A DNA stretch of 64,000 nt from Piliocolobus tephrosceles (taxonomy: Eukaryota > Chordata > Mammalia > Primates > Cercopithecidae). The position numbers and the translations under genes were made by a program. Of the stretch, positions 13,301 to 24,849 are shown in pieces; the first letter of the stretch is position 1; every line of letters starts with the position of its first letter. Below the pieces are notes generated by a model. That model saw only the letters and a program-made list of their open reading frames with translations. It had not been told where the DNA came from and did not search any database. The DNA is taken from assembly GCF_002776525.5 (NCBI RefSeq), contig NC_045439.1:161603485-161667484 (forward strand). The letters are read 5' to 3'.

Positions 13301-13680
13301 TTCTTTCTATTCTTTGTGTATTTGTTTTATGTTTTTTGATTTGAGATTACCATGAGGCTTGCAAATACTCTCATAACTGATTATCTGAAACTGATGATAA
13401 CTTACCACTGGTTGTAAAAAAAATGCATGTGAAAAGAAAACTAATAAAAACTCTACACTTTAACTTTGCCCACTTGTTAATGTTTGTTTCTCTTTATGTC
13501 TTATTGTACTGTCTATGTCTTGAAAGGTTGTAGTTAATTTTTTTTTTGGTTCATCATTTATTCTTTCTATTTAAGAGCAAGAGTGGTTTTCCACACCACA
13601 GTTAGTGGTGTTATACTATTCTGTGTTTTTCTGTGTGCTTGCTATTATCAGTGAGGTTTGTACCTTTAGATGGTGCCTTC

Positions 13681-16600
13681 TTGCTCATTGATTGTGTTCT
13701 TCATTTTCCATACTTTTGTTAATTTAGCAAATTTCCTTCTGTTATTGATTTCTAATATAACTCCATTGTGGTTGGAGAATAGACTTCACATGATTTCAGT
13801 CTTTTAGAATTTATTGAGGCTTGTTTTATGGCTTAGCATATGCTCTGTCCCGTAAAATGTTCTATGTGCACTTAAGAAAAATGTTTATTTGGCTCTATTG
13901 GATGGAGTGTTCTATAAAAGTCTGGTAAGTCTCATTGTTTTATAGTTTTGTTAAATCTTCTGTTTTCTTGTTGATCTTCTGTCTAATTGCTCTATTAATG
14001 AAAGTGGAGAATTGAAGTCTCCAATTATTGCATATTGAATTATCTGTTTCTCCTTTCAATTATGTCAGCTTTTTCTTTATGTTATTTTGGGCTGAGTTGT
14101 TAGGTACATAAATATTTACATTTATTATATATCCCAATACATAGACTGTTTATCATTATGAAATATTTCTCTTTATTTCTAGTAGCATTTTCAATTTAAG
14201 GTGTATTTTATCTAACATTAGTATAGCTACTTTGTATCTTTTAGGTTTGGTGTTTGCATTTTATATCTTTTTCCATCTTTTGCGTTTTAAACTATTTGTA
14301 TCTTTGAATTTAGAATGTGTCTCCCCTAGACAACATGGTGTTGGATCTTGTTTTTATACCCATGCTCATAATTTCCGCCCATTGTATTATTTAATCAATT
14401 TGTCTTGAATATTATTGCTATATGATTAGACTTAATCCGATGTTTTTCTTTTTTCTCTCTATGTGTCTCAAATCTTTTTGTCCCTCTGTTTCTCATTTGA
14501 CATCTTTTCGTTGTTGTTGTTAAGTGGATGTTTTCTAGTAGAAAATTTTGGTTGAATGATTAAAAGCTCTTTTGGAATCAGCAAGGGAAGCCTACAACAG
14601 TAGGCTTGTCATTAGCAAGCCTATAGCAATATATGTGTCACTGAAATTTTTGCTACTCTTAATATATATCTTACATTATACAAACTTAATTACAGTCGAA
14701 CATAGAAATTTACTCTAGATACCTCTGTTAATTCACCCCTTTTATGCTTTCATACATATTACATCTCAATATATTGCAAACCTAAAAATTTATTTTCACA
14801 TTAGTTATACAACCTTATGTCTTTTTTATATGTATCATTTGAATAGCATATTTATCATTTATGATATATCATGTCTTCCTGTGAATTAGAGTTACCATCT
14901 GGGGTCATTATCTGCTCCAGTGCAGCTGTATTCCTACTCACATCCTTGAGCCATTATTATTAAATATGTTACTTGTCTTTTGTTATTGTTAGATATATGT
15001 AGTTAAATATATTTTATTATTGTTAAATATATTAGTTGTTATAGGCCCAACAATATAATTATATATATACTTTATAACACAATTGCCTTTTAAGTTAGTT
15101 TATGCAATTATCTTTTATGACAATCTATATAGTTATCTTTATTAGGGATTTTTGGTTTTTTTTTGTTTAAATTTGTATTATTGTTTGTGGTCACTGGCTT
15201 TCAACATAAAGAACTTCCTTAGTGTTTCTTGTAATGCAGGTGCGTTAGCAACACATTCTCTGTGTTTCCTTTCTTTTTTTTAATGTGGGAATTTGACATT
15301 TTTGAGAGAGAGTTTTTTTATATGAATCACTTTCAATATGCAGTCACATTGTCTTCTGGCTTCCATCGTTTTGATAATAAGTCAGCTGAGCCTCTCTTGT
15401 ACGTCATCAATTGTTTTTCTCTTGTGGCTTCCAAGATTTTCTCTTTGAGTTTCAACATCTTGACTGTGTTGTATCTGGGTGTGAGTTTCTTTGTGTTTTT
15501 CTTCCCTTGGAATTTCTGACCCTTTATTTAACCTCCTTCCTCTGGTAGTCCAATTATGTATATATAGGTGTATTTAATAGCACCACACATCTCTCTGAAT
15601 CTCTGTTAGTTTTTCATCATTCTTTTATCTCTCTGTTTCAGATTTCACTCTCTCTATTGATTTATCTGCATGTTTGATGATCCTTTCTTCGGCCAGCTCA
15701 AATCTACTGTTGAATCTCTCCTGTGAATTTTTCATTTTGATTATTGTACTTTTTCATTCTGGAATTTCCATTTGGTTCTTCTTCTTATTTCTATCTCTTT
15801 ACTGATATTATCTATGTCATAAGATTTTGTTATCATATATTCATTTAATTCTTTAGATATGGTTTCATTGAGTTCTTTGAACCCATGTAATTTATAATGG
15901 CTCTTTTGACATCTTTATTAAGGGCAACATCTGTGACCCCCCAAGAGTAGTTTCTATTGCCTGCTGTTCTTTTTTCCTGTGTATGAATCATACTTCCCCA
16001 TTTATTTGCATTTCTCATATTTCAAAAAAACTTGGACATTTGAAAAAATATTTCATAACAATTCTAGATAATAATTCTCCATCCTTCCAACATTTACATT
16101 GATTTTGTTTGCTCGTTCCTTTATTTGTTTAATAACTTACCTGTATTAATTCCAAGAAGTCTGCTTCCCCCAGAGAAGGCAACTTCAGATGTATTTGCTC
16201 AAATTTCTTCCTCCTTATATTTATTTTTTAGCCTACCTACCTAGTGTTGCGTCTTGCCTAAGACAGGATTATCTTCTGCTTATTGGCCAATGTTTGTCTA
16301 TAAGTCGCTTTAGCCAGTTAGATTTTTCTCTTTTTCAGTGGATATCTGTGTGTCTTGGAGTCTATCACAATTTAGGAATTTTACATTTTGTCCCATGTTC
16401 AGCTAGGGACTAGTAGCTTGGATTTTTCCTGTTTCTAATTCCTGACACGTTACAGCCTTAGTTACATATAGTCTCTCAGACCATGAGAGATGCAAGTAAT
16501 TGTATTTAAAGCCTAGTTCCCTTAGGAATTGCCTCTGGGTCAGGGTAACTTATTGTTCATCCAGTATTTGGTCAGCAGTTGTGTTTAAGCCCTAGTGAGA

Positions 16601-17660
16601 TTTACAGTCTTTATTGATGTATTTGTGGCTTAGGAAATGTGTTCAGCCTACCTTGTGTTTTTCTCCGATTGCTCCTGGGTGAGTATAACTTAGTGCCTGT
16701 GCATGGAATTTCTGATGCCTAGTGTTGACTGTGATTCCAGGAGAGCTTTTTTGTAGTTGCTTCTTTCTCTGGTTCTGTCTGTTAAATTTCTGGTTGCTCT
16801 ACTGCTTTGTTTTTTGTTACTAGTATTGTAAATCTAAGAGCGGCTTCTCAATTGCTCTTCATCAAGAGCTTCGTTGCTTTCAACAACATATTTAGGCATG
16901 GAATTCTCCACACTTTGTTCCAAATGATGCCATCCTCCTTGTGAGGAGTTCTTATTCCTTATGGCATTCTTCTTCTTCTGGGAAGAATCACCACGCCAGT
17001 ATATGATGCTGGGGTCTGGGACAGCAGCCCCCTACTCCCGGAGTGATATCTCTGCTACACAACAGGCACTGGGGTGGTGCGGGGGATAACCCCTGATCTT
17101 GGCTTATTCTTTCTGGCATGGAACCGCCAAGGTGAGAGCACCTGGAATAAACTCCCCCTAACTATGAGGAAGGCCTTGGTGGAAAAAAGGAACATCAGTT
17201 CTCTAGACCATGCCCGGCTGGAATAGAACTTCTGAAAAATGGGGTTGGAGAGAGTAAGAAACACTGGTGACCTTCCCCTTCTAGAGTGAAACTATTATCT
17301 TAGACTCAGAGAGCCCAGAGAAGTGGGAGCCTCAGCTGTCTTGACCTAACTTACCCAGCATAGAGTATCGGATTCGAGTTTTATAAAATGAATCTAGGGT
17401 TGAGGAACAGGAAGTATTTTGTGGCTCAAATGCCACAGGCTCTCGTTGTCCTCACAGTGATTTAGTAAAGTTTTTTAATTGAATGTTTCTTCCTTTGCTG
17501 TATACCCTTAAAACAATTTCCAGGGATTTTAAATGCTTTAAAAAATAATCTTCTTCAGTTAAATGACTATTTAAAATAGAGTCTGCCAAGCTCCTCATTT
17601 TGCTGTTCTGTAAGTCCTGTCCCTTGCCTTTGTTTTTGATGTGGAATTCTGGGTTAACCA
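13681..17660 (-). mobile_element. L1M, ORF2 part through ORF1 to 5' UTR, antisense
   Basis: The plus strand runs from ORF2 ('gatttctaatataactcc') through ORF1-like sequence near 15200-16000 ('cttctggcttccatcg', 'aatttccatttggttc'). It then enters 5' UTR-like GC-richer sequence near 16950-17650 ('gatcttggcttattctttct', 'tttagtaaagttttttaa'). Old and fully degraded; subfamily not resolved. Confidence 0.7.
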
Positions 17661-17677
17661 CTTTTTTTGACCTGTCA

Positions 17678-18030
17678 GTTGGCCCTTCCATATCCATGGG
17701 TTCTGCATCCGTGGATCAAACCAACCATGGGTAGAAAATATTTGAAAAAGAAATGGAATGAAAAATCACAGTATACAATAAAATAATACAAATAAAAAAG
17801 CAATAGAATGTAGTGACTATTTACATAGCATTTACATAGTATTAGGTAGTATAAGTAATCTAGGAATAATTTCTATAATGGATGATGTGCATAGGTTATC
17901 TTCAGATACCATATCATTTTATATATGAGACTTAAGAACTCATTGATTTTTGATATAGATATAGGGGTTCAGGAACCAATCCTCTGCCAATACCGAAGAA
18001 TGGTTATACTTTAAGGACATTGAAATCCAC
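17678..18030 (+). mobile_element. MER2-like (Tigger/pogo group) DNA transposon
   Basis: Starts 'cagttggcccttccatatcc' and contains 'tgactatttacatagcattt' and 'attaggtagtataagtaatc'. It ends in the complementary 'ggttcaggaaccaatcctc ... taccgaagaatgg'. Size of about 350 bp fits a MER2-type non-autonomous element inserted in L1. Confidence 0.7.
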
Positions 18031-18508
18031 TGTATTTCACCTGTGTTGTTTCTGATGAAGAATCTGCTGTTGTGGTTATCTTTGTTCCTTTGTGCTTCAT
18101 GTGTTTTTTCCCCCCTGTGAATTATTTTAAGTTCTTCTCCTTACTACTGGATTTGAGCATTTCGATTGTAATGTGCCTTGGGGTAGTATTCTTGGTATTT
18201 TCCCTAAGTATGAAAAATACTTAGGGACCTTGAGCTGCTTAGATTTTTGGGTTCCTACTTTTCATTAAATATTAACAATTTTAATCAGTATCTCCTCAAA
18301 TGCATATTTTTCTGGTTCTTCCATCTGTTTCCTCTTCAAAAGCCCCAATTGCACGTATTTTATGGTGTCTGAAGTTGACCTACAACTTGTTGATGCTCTT
18401 TTCATTAAATATTTTTCTTTTATTTAAGTTTTTAGATTTTATTGCTGTATCTTCAAGTTCGCTATTGTTTTCTACTGTCAAGTCTAACCCATAATTAATC
18501 TTTTCTAG

Positions 18509-18509
18509 T

Positions 18510-18535
<26 letters not shown>
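18509..18535. repeat. (TA)n microsatellite
   Basis: About 13 uninterrupted TA units next to the T-rich tail of an antisense Alu. Confidence 0.95.
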
Positions 18536-18540
<5 letters not shown>

Positions 18541-18848
18541 TTTGTTTTGTTTTGTTTTTGGAGACGGAGTCTAGCTCTGTCGCCCAGGCTGGAGTGCAGT
18601 GACCAGATCTCAACTCACTGCAAGCTCCGCCTCCCGGGTTTACGCCATTCTCCTGCCTCAGCCTCCTGAGTAGCTGGGACTACAGGTGCCCGCCACCTTG
18701 CCCGGCTAGTTTTTTTTTTTGTATTTTTTTAGTAGAGATGGGGTTTCACCGTGTTAGCCAGGATGGTCTCGATCTCCTGACCTTGTGATCCGCCCGTCTT
18801 GGCCTCCCAAAGTGCTGGGATTACAGGCTTGAGCCACTGCACCCGGCC
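18536..18848 (-). mobile_element. AluY of Old World monkey (AluYR-like) type, antisense
   Basis: Full-length. Read on the minus strand it carries 'ctcaagcctgtaatc' and 'actagccgggcaagg', changes I associate with cercopithecid AluYR subfamilies. The TTTTG-rich tail lies at 18538-18558. Confidence 0.93.
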
Positions 18849-19374
18849 TATTTTTTATCTTATATATCTTAGTTTTTATCTCGAAGTTTGATTTAGGTCT
18901 TGTTTATATCTTTTCATGTCTCTACTATTTGAATATCCCTGTTTTTAAAATGTTTTCAACATGTGGAATACAGTTAATGACTCTAATTATCTTTGCTTCT
19001 CATTGTAATATTTGCTTCACTTCTGTTTTGCTAATCTGATTCTAGCATTTGTATCAGCCTGGATCAATTTTGATTGATTGATTATTATTCTCATTATGAT
19101 TGTGTTTTTCCAGCTTCTTTGCATGCCTACTAATCTTTGTCGCCATTTCAGACATTGTGAATTTTATCTTGTTGACTGCTTGATGTTTTTATATTCCTAT
19201 AGATGTTCTTGAGTATCATTTTGGTGTATAGTTGAGTTACTTGGAAGCAACTTGATTCTTTGAATCTTGTGGTTTCGGTTTGTTAGGCAGATCTGGAGAA
19301 GTGTTCTGGCAGACTGTAGGACTAATTACTCCCCACTACTGAGTCAAGATTTTCCTGAGTACTCTACCCAAAGC

Positions 19375-19824
19375 TGGTATGCTTGGTTCTGTATCTCCAC
19401 CCAAATCTCATGTTCAGTTGTAATTCCCAGTGTTGGAGGTGGGGCCTGATGGGAGGTGAATGGATCATGGGGGCCGTTGCTCGTGAATGGTTTGACACTA
19501 TCCCCATTTGTACTGCTGTTGTGATAGTGAGTGTGTTCTCATGTGATCCAGCTGTTTACAAGTGTGTAGCGCCTCCCCCTACAACCATCTTGCTCCTGCT
19601 GTGGCCATGTGACAGTGCTTGCTCCCCCTTTGCCTTCTTCCATGATTGTAAGTTTCCTGAGGCTTCCTTAGAAGCTGAGCAGATGCCAGCCCCATGCTTC
19701 CGGTACAGCCTGCAGAACCATTAAACCATTAAATATTTAACTGTGAGCCAGTTGAACCTCTTTTCTTCATAAATTGCCCAGTCTCAGGTATTTCTTTATA
19801 GCAATGCAAAAATGGACTAATACA
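19375..19824 (+). mobile_element. Solo LTR, MST/THE1-type MaLR
   Basis: Starts TGGTATGC, contains 'ccacccaaatctcatgtt', 'cctgatgggaggtgaatgg' and 'gcccagtctcaggtattt', and ends CTAATACA. Perfect 5-bp target duplication AAAGC at 19370-19374 and 19825-19829. About 450 bp, with no internal retroviral sequence. These LTRs are often over-read as ORFs (19383-19724). Confidence 0.9.
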
Positions 19825-20039
19825 AAAGCCCTGTGAATTTTGACTATTTCCACTCTGGCTGTTGGGAACAGATCCTATTCCCAGTCATATGGGGAGACTG
19901 GAAACCATACTTCATCCTTGTGGATGGTTTGTGGATGGTTTCTGGTAGTCTTCTCACACACATACACTGATTACCCAAGCGAGGACCTTTATAGGTTTCC
20001 ATGGCATGAGCCATAGGCTAGAAACTCTTTCAAGGCCCT

Positions 20040-20560
20040 AAGCTGGGGCAATTATAGGGCAATTTTGCATGTTTGCAGCTTCAGTAACCACTGTCCTTCA
20101 TTGCCTGATATACAGTGTCTTGAAAAACATTGTTTCATATAGTTTTTCTGATTTGTGATTGTTTCAAGTGAAAAAGTAAACCCAGTTCCAGTTACTGCAC
20201 CTTGAACGTGGAGCAGAAGTTCTTCCTTCTGGCTGAGTTTGATGTCGCAGGCTCTTCTTGCCTTTCCTGTCACTCCTCTGAAGCCCAGGTAGACCAATGG
20301 AGTCACTGAGCAGTGGCCATCCAGCTAGTCCTCCAGCTGTCTGTAGAAACATTAGGTGTGTCCAGCCCAGCTGACTCCTGCACACAATGCCAGTCCACAC
20401 AGTCATCAGTTGTAGGCCAGTGATGGCTGCTTCTCTGCAGGTTAGCATTTGTGGATTTTGAATTTCTTCTAGACACGGAGTCTGAGGAACTACTTCTTAG
20501 ATTGGGAATAGCAGGACTTACATGTTTCCCTTTAGCCATGGTTTCACTGGGATACTGTTT
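20040..20560 (-). repeat. Unclassified repeat, inverted partner of 22241-22420
   Basis: The minus strand of about 20241-20427 matches the plus strand at 22241-22420 at roughly 85% by eye. The best block is 20341-20400, about 53 of 60 bases. The family is not recognised. A 78-codon minus frame (20303-20539) covers it but has no known motif. Confidence 0.6.
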
Positions 20561-21295
20561 ATTAGGTCATGTTTGTCACAGGGCAGGGATGTGCAGTTGT
20601 TAGGAGTGTAGGTAGAGTCATAATAGCTTTGTGCTCACCACTATATGTTTCCAAAGCAGCCACTGCTAGGGTGTGGAAAGAATGGAAATAGTGAGGTCAT
20701 ATGACCATTCCCCAGTGGTTTCTTTCCTGCAAGGCAGTCCTTGAATCTGGATTAATCAATTGACCACTGGCTGATTTTAGGAACAGATAGCAGAAGAGGA
20801 TTTCTCTTGAAGAGAGGTTCCCATAACTCTCAGTTTTTTCTTTTTTAAGATATGGTCAGGGCAAACTAGAGTGTTTAGGGACTGTTTGGGTATTATGATG
20901 TAGATAAAGATACAGTGTGATAACTACTGTGTGTGTGGTTATATAAATTTTAAAGCGATTACATAGGAAACCATTTTTACCTGAGTCAACCATAACAATG
21001 ATAAGCTTCAACTTTTAAAATATCCCTACCAGTAAACTCAACCTTCTTCCAACAACAGACAGACTTTGAAAATAGTCAGCATTTTACTAAACTATTTAAA
21101 ACTTTCCAGCCGTTACATCACTCATTGTATAACTGTAATACAATTTGCTGAAGGCTGCTGACTGAACCCGCACTCTAAGGACACACAGTGGTGTTTTCTG
21201 TCAGGGCTCACTGGCCCACAGGGGGATTTTCCAATGTTGTCCAGGACACCAATTCAGTGCCTGAATCATCCACACTTTCCTGGCAGCCAGCTAGC

Positions 21296-21512
21296 CTTCA
21301 AAGATAGCATTTCCTCTCTCAGCATACATTCTGATTTCACAAACAGTTTTGGAAATTTTAGCAGCAGGATCATGACGGTATTTGTCTAAACTATTTAACA
21401 TTTTCCCTCAACATTTTAATTTGTTAAATATCTTAATGAAGCAGTTCTGCTTTTAGTGCAACATTTTATTTTTTTCTTTAGATATTATTTTTATTTTTAA
21501 GCTAAGAAATTA
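21296..21512 (+). repeat. Direct duplicate, copy 1
   Basis: 'ttcaaagatagcatttcc ... aaattttagcagcaggatca ... taaactatttaac ... ttagatattatttttatttt' is repeated at 22435-22912 in the same orientation. Similarity is roughly 85-90% by eye outside insertions. Confidence 0.75.
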
Positions 21513-21570
21513 TGCTGTAAAAATGTGGTATGTGCGGAATAGTATAAAAATTAGAAATAAAAGTAGTGCA

Positions 21571-21912
21571 GCTGGGCATGGTGGCTCATGTCTATCATCT
21601 CAGCACTTCAGGAGGCCAGGGCAGTAGAATTGCTTAAGGCCAGGAGTTTGAGAGCAGCCTGGGCAACATAATGAGACCATGTCTCTCCAAAAAAAAAAAA
21701 AAAAAAAAAAAAATTAAAAATAATAATAATAAAAAGGAAAGAAAGAAATACACAACCAGATCATCTGGTGGTGTGTGCCTGTAGTCCCTGCTACTTGGGA
21801 GGCTGAGGTGGGAGGATTGTCTGAACCCAGGAGTTTGAGGTTACAGTGAGCTATGATTGCATCACTGCATTCCAGCCTGGGTAACAGAATGAGACCCTGA
21901 CTCAAAAATTAA
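21571..21912 (+). mobile_element. AluJ
   Basis: 'gctgggcatggtggctcatg' start, a long A-rich middle (21690-21735), and right arm 'ttacagtgagctatgattgc' ending in an A-rich tail. The old base changes fit AluJ. Confidence 0.94.
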
Positions 21913-22240
21913 AGAAAATAATACAGTAAAACCTGCAAACAAACAAAAATCACATGCCCCTACCCAGAAGCTATCATATGTGAATATTTTAACATGTTAT
22001 CTTCAAGCTTCTATTACATTTATAAATTACGGTATTTAGTTTTTCTCACATAACATTATATCATTGGTATTCAAGTGTCATGAAATTGTTTTTAAACTGC
22101 ATCTTGATTGTTTTATGTTTCCCAGTTGTTGGACATTTATTTGTTAACATTTTCATTATGATAAACAACACCAATGCATGAATTTTTTACCTGCTTTCGA
22201 CATTTGTATTAGTTACATATTGCTGTAAAATAAACCGCCT
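21913..22240. other. A/T-rich intronic sequence, unassigned
   Basis: 'cccagttgttggacattta' and 'cattatgataaac' hint at a degraded LINE 3' region, but the match is too weak to call. Confidence 0.35.
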
Positions 22241-22430
22241 TAAGATTCACTGGCCTATGACTGATGACTGTGTGGACTGGCATTGTGAGTGGGAGTCAGC
22301 CAGGTTGGACACACCTAATGTGTCTACAGGCAGTTGGAGGACTGGCCGGATGGTGCTCAGTGGTTCCATTGGCCCATCTGGGTCTCAGCGGGCTGACCGT
22401 AAAGGCAAGAAGAGCTGGGCCCCCCCAGGT
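22205..22430 (+). repeat. Possible ancient LTR piece, inverted partner of 20241-20427
   Basis: Opens with 'agttacatattgctgtaaaa', a typical start of ERVL-like LTRs ('agttatctattgctgcataac'). A possible matching 3' part ('ctgttagtcaaagcaag', 'tagactctaccctt') lies at 23150-23295. The two could be one LTR split by the material between. Confidence 0.4.
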
Positions 22431-22434
22431 GGTC

Positions 22435-22912
22435 ATTCAAAGATACCACTTCCTACTTAAGCATACCATTCTGATTTCTATTTTATTTTATTTTATTCTA
22501 TTTTTATTTTTCCATAAGTTGTTGGCGATACAGGTGGTATAACTGTTTTAGAAATTTTAGTAGCAGGATCATGGCAGTATTTGTCTAAACTATTTAATAG
22601 TTTCTCTCAACATTTAAATTGTTAAATATCTTATTTTATTTTATTTTATTTTATTTATTTTTGAGACTGAGTCTCTCTCTGTCGCCAGGCTGGAGTGCAG
22701 TGGTGCGATCTTGGCCCACTGCAACCTCCGCCTCCTGGGTTCAAGCAGTTCTCCTGCCTCAGCCTCCCCAGTAGCTGGGACTACGGGAGCCCACCACCAC
22801 GCCCAGCTATAAATTGTTAAATATTTTAATGAAGCAGTGTGCTTTAAGTGCAGCATTTCATTTTTTTCTTTAGATATTATTTTTATTTTTAAGTTAAAAA
22901 GAAATTGTGAGA
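22435..22912 (+). repeat. Direct duplicate, copy 2 (interrupted by an Alu)
   Basis: Same sequence as 21296-21512. It contains a T/A-rich insert near 22478-22535 and a truncated antisense Alu at 22634-22809. The copies therefore formed before that Alu landed. Confidence 0.75.
22634..22809 (-). mobile_element. 5'-truncated Alu (right arm), antisense
   Basis: (TTTTA)n tail then 'gagactgagtctctctctgtc', stopping after 'cacgcccagct'. Flanked by near-identical copies of AAATTGTTAAATAT(C/T)TTA ending near 22633 and starting near 22811: the target duplication. Confidence 0.93.
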
Positions 22913-22934
22913 CCTTGAACAAACTTTTAAGTTT

Positions 22935-23032
22935 GAGTCAATTACTATATAGGAGACCAAATGATGTTATCCTCTTTTACCCTTTCTCTTATTTGTTATG
23001 CTCAAGGCTTTGATCTGGAACTGGGAAAAGCT
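22935..23032 (+). repeat. Inverted repeat arm B
   Basis: 98 bp beginning 'gagtcaattactata', with 'gagaccaaatgatgttat' and 'accctttctctt'. It matches the reverse complement of 23429-23526 at roughly 85%. Confidence 0.75.
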
Positions 23033-23149
23033 TCAGCTCTATCCCTATTGCTGCCAAGGACAGAATCTCACCTTTTAATTTTGAGACAGGGGCTTGCTGT
23101 GTCTGAGGGTGTCTAGTCTGAGCTCATTCATATAGGAGCAGTCGGAATT

Positions 23150-23295
23150 TGGATGAGACTAGAAGTACATCTTTTCCAGAATTCATACAGCATCACTTTT
23201 ATGATATTCTGTTAGTCAAAGCAAGCTGCAAGTCTGACCTAGATCAAGTAGACTCTACCCTTGGTGGTAGAGTTTGTGGCCAATTTCAATTTACC
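23150..23295 (+). repeat. Possible ERVL-like LTR 3' fragment
   Basis: 'tattctgttagtcaaagcaag', then 'tagactctacccttgg' and 'gtggccaatttcaattta'. This resembles the 3' half of LTRs with the pattern 'ttggtcaaagcaagtcac ... tagactccacctc'. Low certainty. Confidence 0.4.
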
Positions 23296-23428
23296 ATGAC
23301 AGTTTTTCCTGAATTTATACCTTTGGAAGTGGAACTACTTGTCCAAAGGATGCAAACTTTCCATAAAAATTAACTTGATGTATACGTTCACCGGCAGTAC
23401 TTCAGAGTGACCGTCTCAAAATCTTACC

Positions 23429-23526
23429 AGCTTTTTACCAGTTCTAGGCAAAGCTTTGAACATAATGAGTAAGAGAAAGGGTAAATGAGAATAACATCAT
23501 TTGGTCTCGTGTATAGTTATTGACTC
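23429..23526 (-). repeat. Inverted repeat arm B'
   Basis: Reverse-complement partner of 22935-23032, separated by a spacer of about 400 bp. Contains 'aataacatcatttggtctc'. Confidence 0.75.
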
Positions 23527-23644
23527 TCACCTGGACCAGTGTTTGTGGACTTTATCTAGACATATATTTTCTCAAAGCAAAATCTGGAAAAAGTTTCTTC
23601 AATAAAACTTTTTTTACACTTCTACTTTTTCTTTGTCTTCCAAT

Positions 23645-23940
23645 TTTTTTATTTTTTATTTTTTTGAGACAGGGTCTCGCTTTGGTGTCTGGGTTGGAGT
23701 GTAGTGGCGCTATCTCAGCTCGTTGCAACCTCTGCCTCCTGAGTTCAAGCAATTCTCGTGCCTCAGCCTCCTGAGTGGCTGGGACTACAGGTGCCCACCA
23801 GCATGCCTGGCTAATTTTTGTATTTTTAGAAAAGATGGGGTCTCGCCATGTTGCCCAGGCTGGTCTCAAACTCTTGGGCTCAAGTGATCTGCCCACTCCC
23901 GAAGTGCTGGGATTACAGGCGTGAGCCACTGCTCCTGGCC
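23645..23940 (-). mobile_element. AluS, antisense
   Basis: T-rich tail then 'gagacagggtctcgctttgg', ending 'gtgagccactgctcctggcc'. Full length, diverged. Confidence 0.95.
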
Positions 23941-24279
23941 CTCTTCTAACTTTTATTTTAGCTTCAGGGGTACAGATGTAGGTTTGTCATACAGGTCAAT
24001 TTCATGTCATGGGGATTTGGTGTGACCAGGTTATTTCATCAACCAGGTAATAAGCATAGTAGCCGATAGGTAGTTTTTTGATTCTCACCTTCCTTTCACC
24101 TCCACCTTCAAATAGGCCAGGTGTTTGTTGTTCCTTTCTTTTTGTCTACGTGTACTCAGTGTTTAGCTCCCACTTGTCAGTGAAAACATGCAGTGTTTGG
24201 TTTTTTGTTCCGGCATTAGTTCACTTAGGATAATGGCCTCCAACTCTATTTATGTTGTTGTAAAGGACATGATCTCGTT

Positions 24280-24414
24280 CTTTTTTTTTTTGAGACAGGG
24301 TCTTGCTCTGTTGCCCAGACTGGAGTGTAGTGGCGCAATCTGGCTTCCTGCAGCCTCGAACTCCTGGGCTCGGGTAATCCTCCCAGCTCAGCCTCCTGAG
24401 TTGCTGAGACCACA
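24280..24414 (-). mobile_element. Alu left monomer fragment, antisense
   Basis: About 120 bp after a T run: 'gagacagggtcttgctctg' to 'ttgctgagaccaca'. Monomer-sized, FLAM or truncated AluJ. Confidence 0.85.
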
Positions 24415-24531
24415 CGAGAACACTGCCAATCCAGAGTTGATGGGCATTTTGTTTCATTCCGTGTCTTTGCCATTGTGAATAGTGCAATGAACATTGCATT
24501 GTGAATATGTGAACATACATGTGCATGTGGG

Positions 24532-24849
24532 GTTTTTTTGTTGTTGTTTGTTTGTGTGCTTGTTTTGAGACAGGGTCTTATTCTGTCATCCTGGCTGGAG
24601 TGCAGTGGCATAATCTTGGCTCACTGCAACCTCTGCTCTCCAGGTTCATGCGATCTTCCCATCTCAGCCTCTTGAGTAGTTGAGATCACAGGTGTGCACC
24701 ACCATCCCTGGCTAATTTTTCATATTTTTAGTAGGGAAGGGGTCTCGCTATGTTCCTCAGGCTGGTCTCGAACTCCTGAGCTCGAGTGATCAGCCTGCGT
24801 CAGCCTCTCAAAGTGTTAGGATTATAGACGTGAACCACTGTGCCTGACC
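24532..24849 (-). mobile_element. AluJ, antisense
   Basis: T/G-rich tail, 'gagacagggtcttattctgtc', ending 'accactgtgcctgacc'. Near-repeats 'catgtgcatgtg' and 'cacatgcatgtg' flank it as a probable target duplication in L1. Confidence 0.94.

Larger units (their letters stand above)
8709..13680 (-). mobile_element. L1 (L1MA/L1PB-type), long antisense copy interrupted by an Alu
   Basis: The 3' UTR appears first ('gtgggtacatagtaggt', 'atccatcccctcaagc'). Then comes a nearly complete ORF2 read backwards. Minus-strand frames contain the reverse-transcriptase-linked segment FTAEFYQIFK (11765-11965) and endonuclease residues CLQETHF (12882-13124). It is broken by stops and frameshifts, by an Alu at 10080-10366 and by a tail-only insertion at 9872-9895. 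The right boundary with the next L1 is approximate. Confidence 0.88.
18031..19370 (-). mobile_element. L1M ORF1/5' region, antisense, split by an Alu
   Basis: 'gatgaagaatctgctg', 'gatttgagcatttcg' and 'tatcttcaagttcgctattg' resemble reverse-complement L1M ORF1 sequence. Interrupted by the AluY copy at 18536-18848 and followed by the MST-type LTR. Sequence just past the LTR (19830-20040) may be more of its 5' end. Confidence 0.65.

Noticed and set aside
19940..20040. Short tandem 'gtggatggttt' duplication (19921-19943) as a minisatellite
   Set aside because: Only two imperfect units; probably part of the L1M 5' region.
20303..20539. 78-codon minus-strand frame beginning MAKGKHVSPAIPNLR, considered as a processed pseudogene
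   Set aside because: Not matched to any protein I know, and part of it belongs to the duplicated inverted repeat. Kept as an unclassified repeat.
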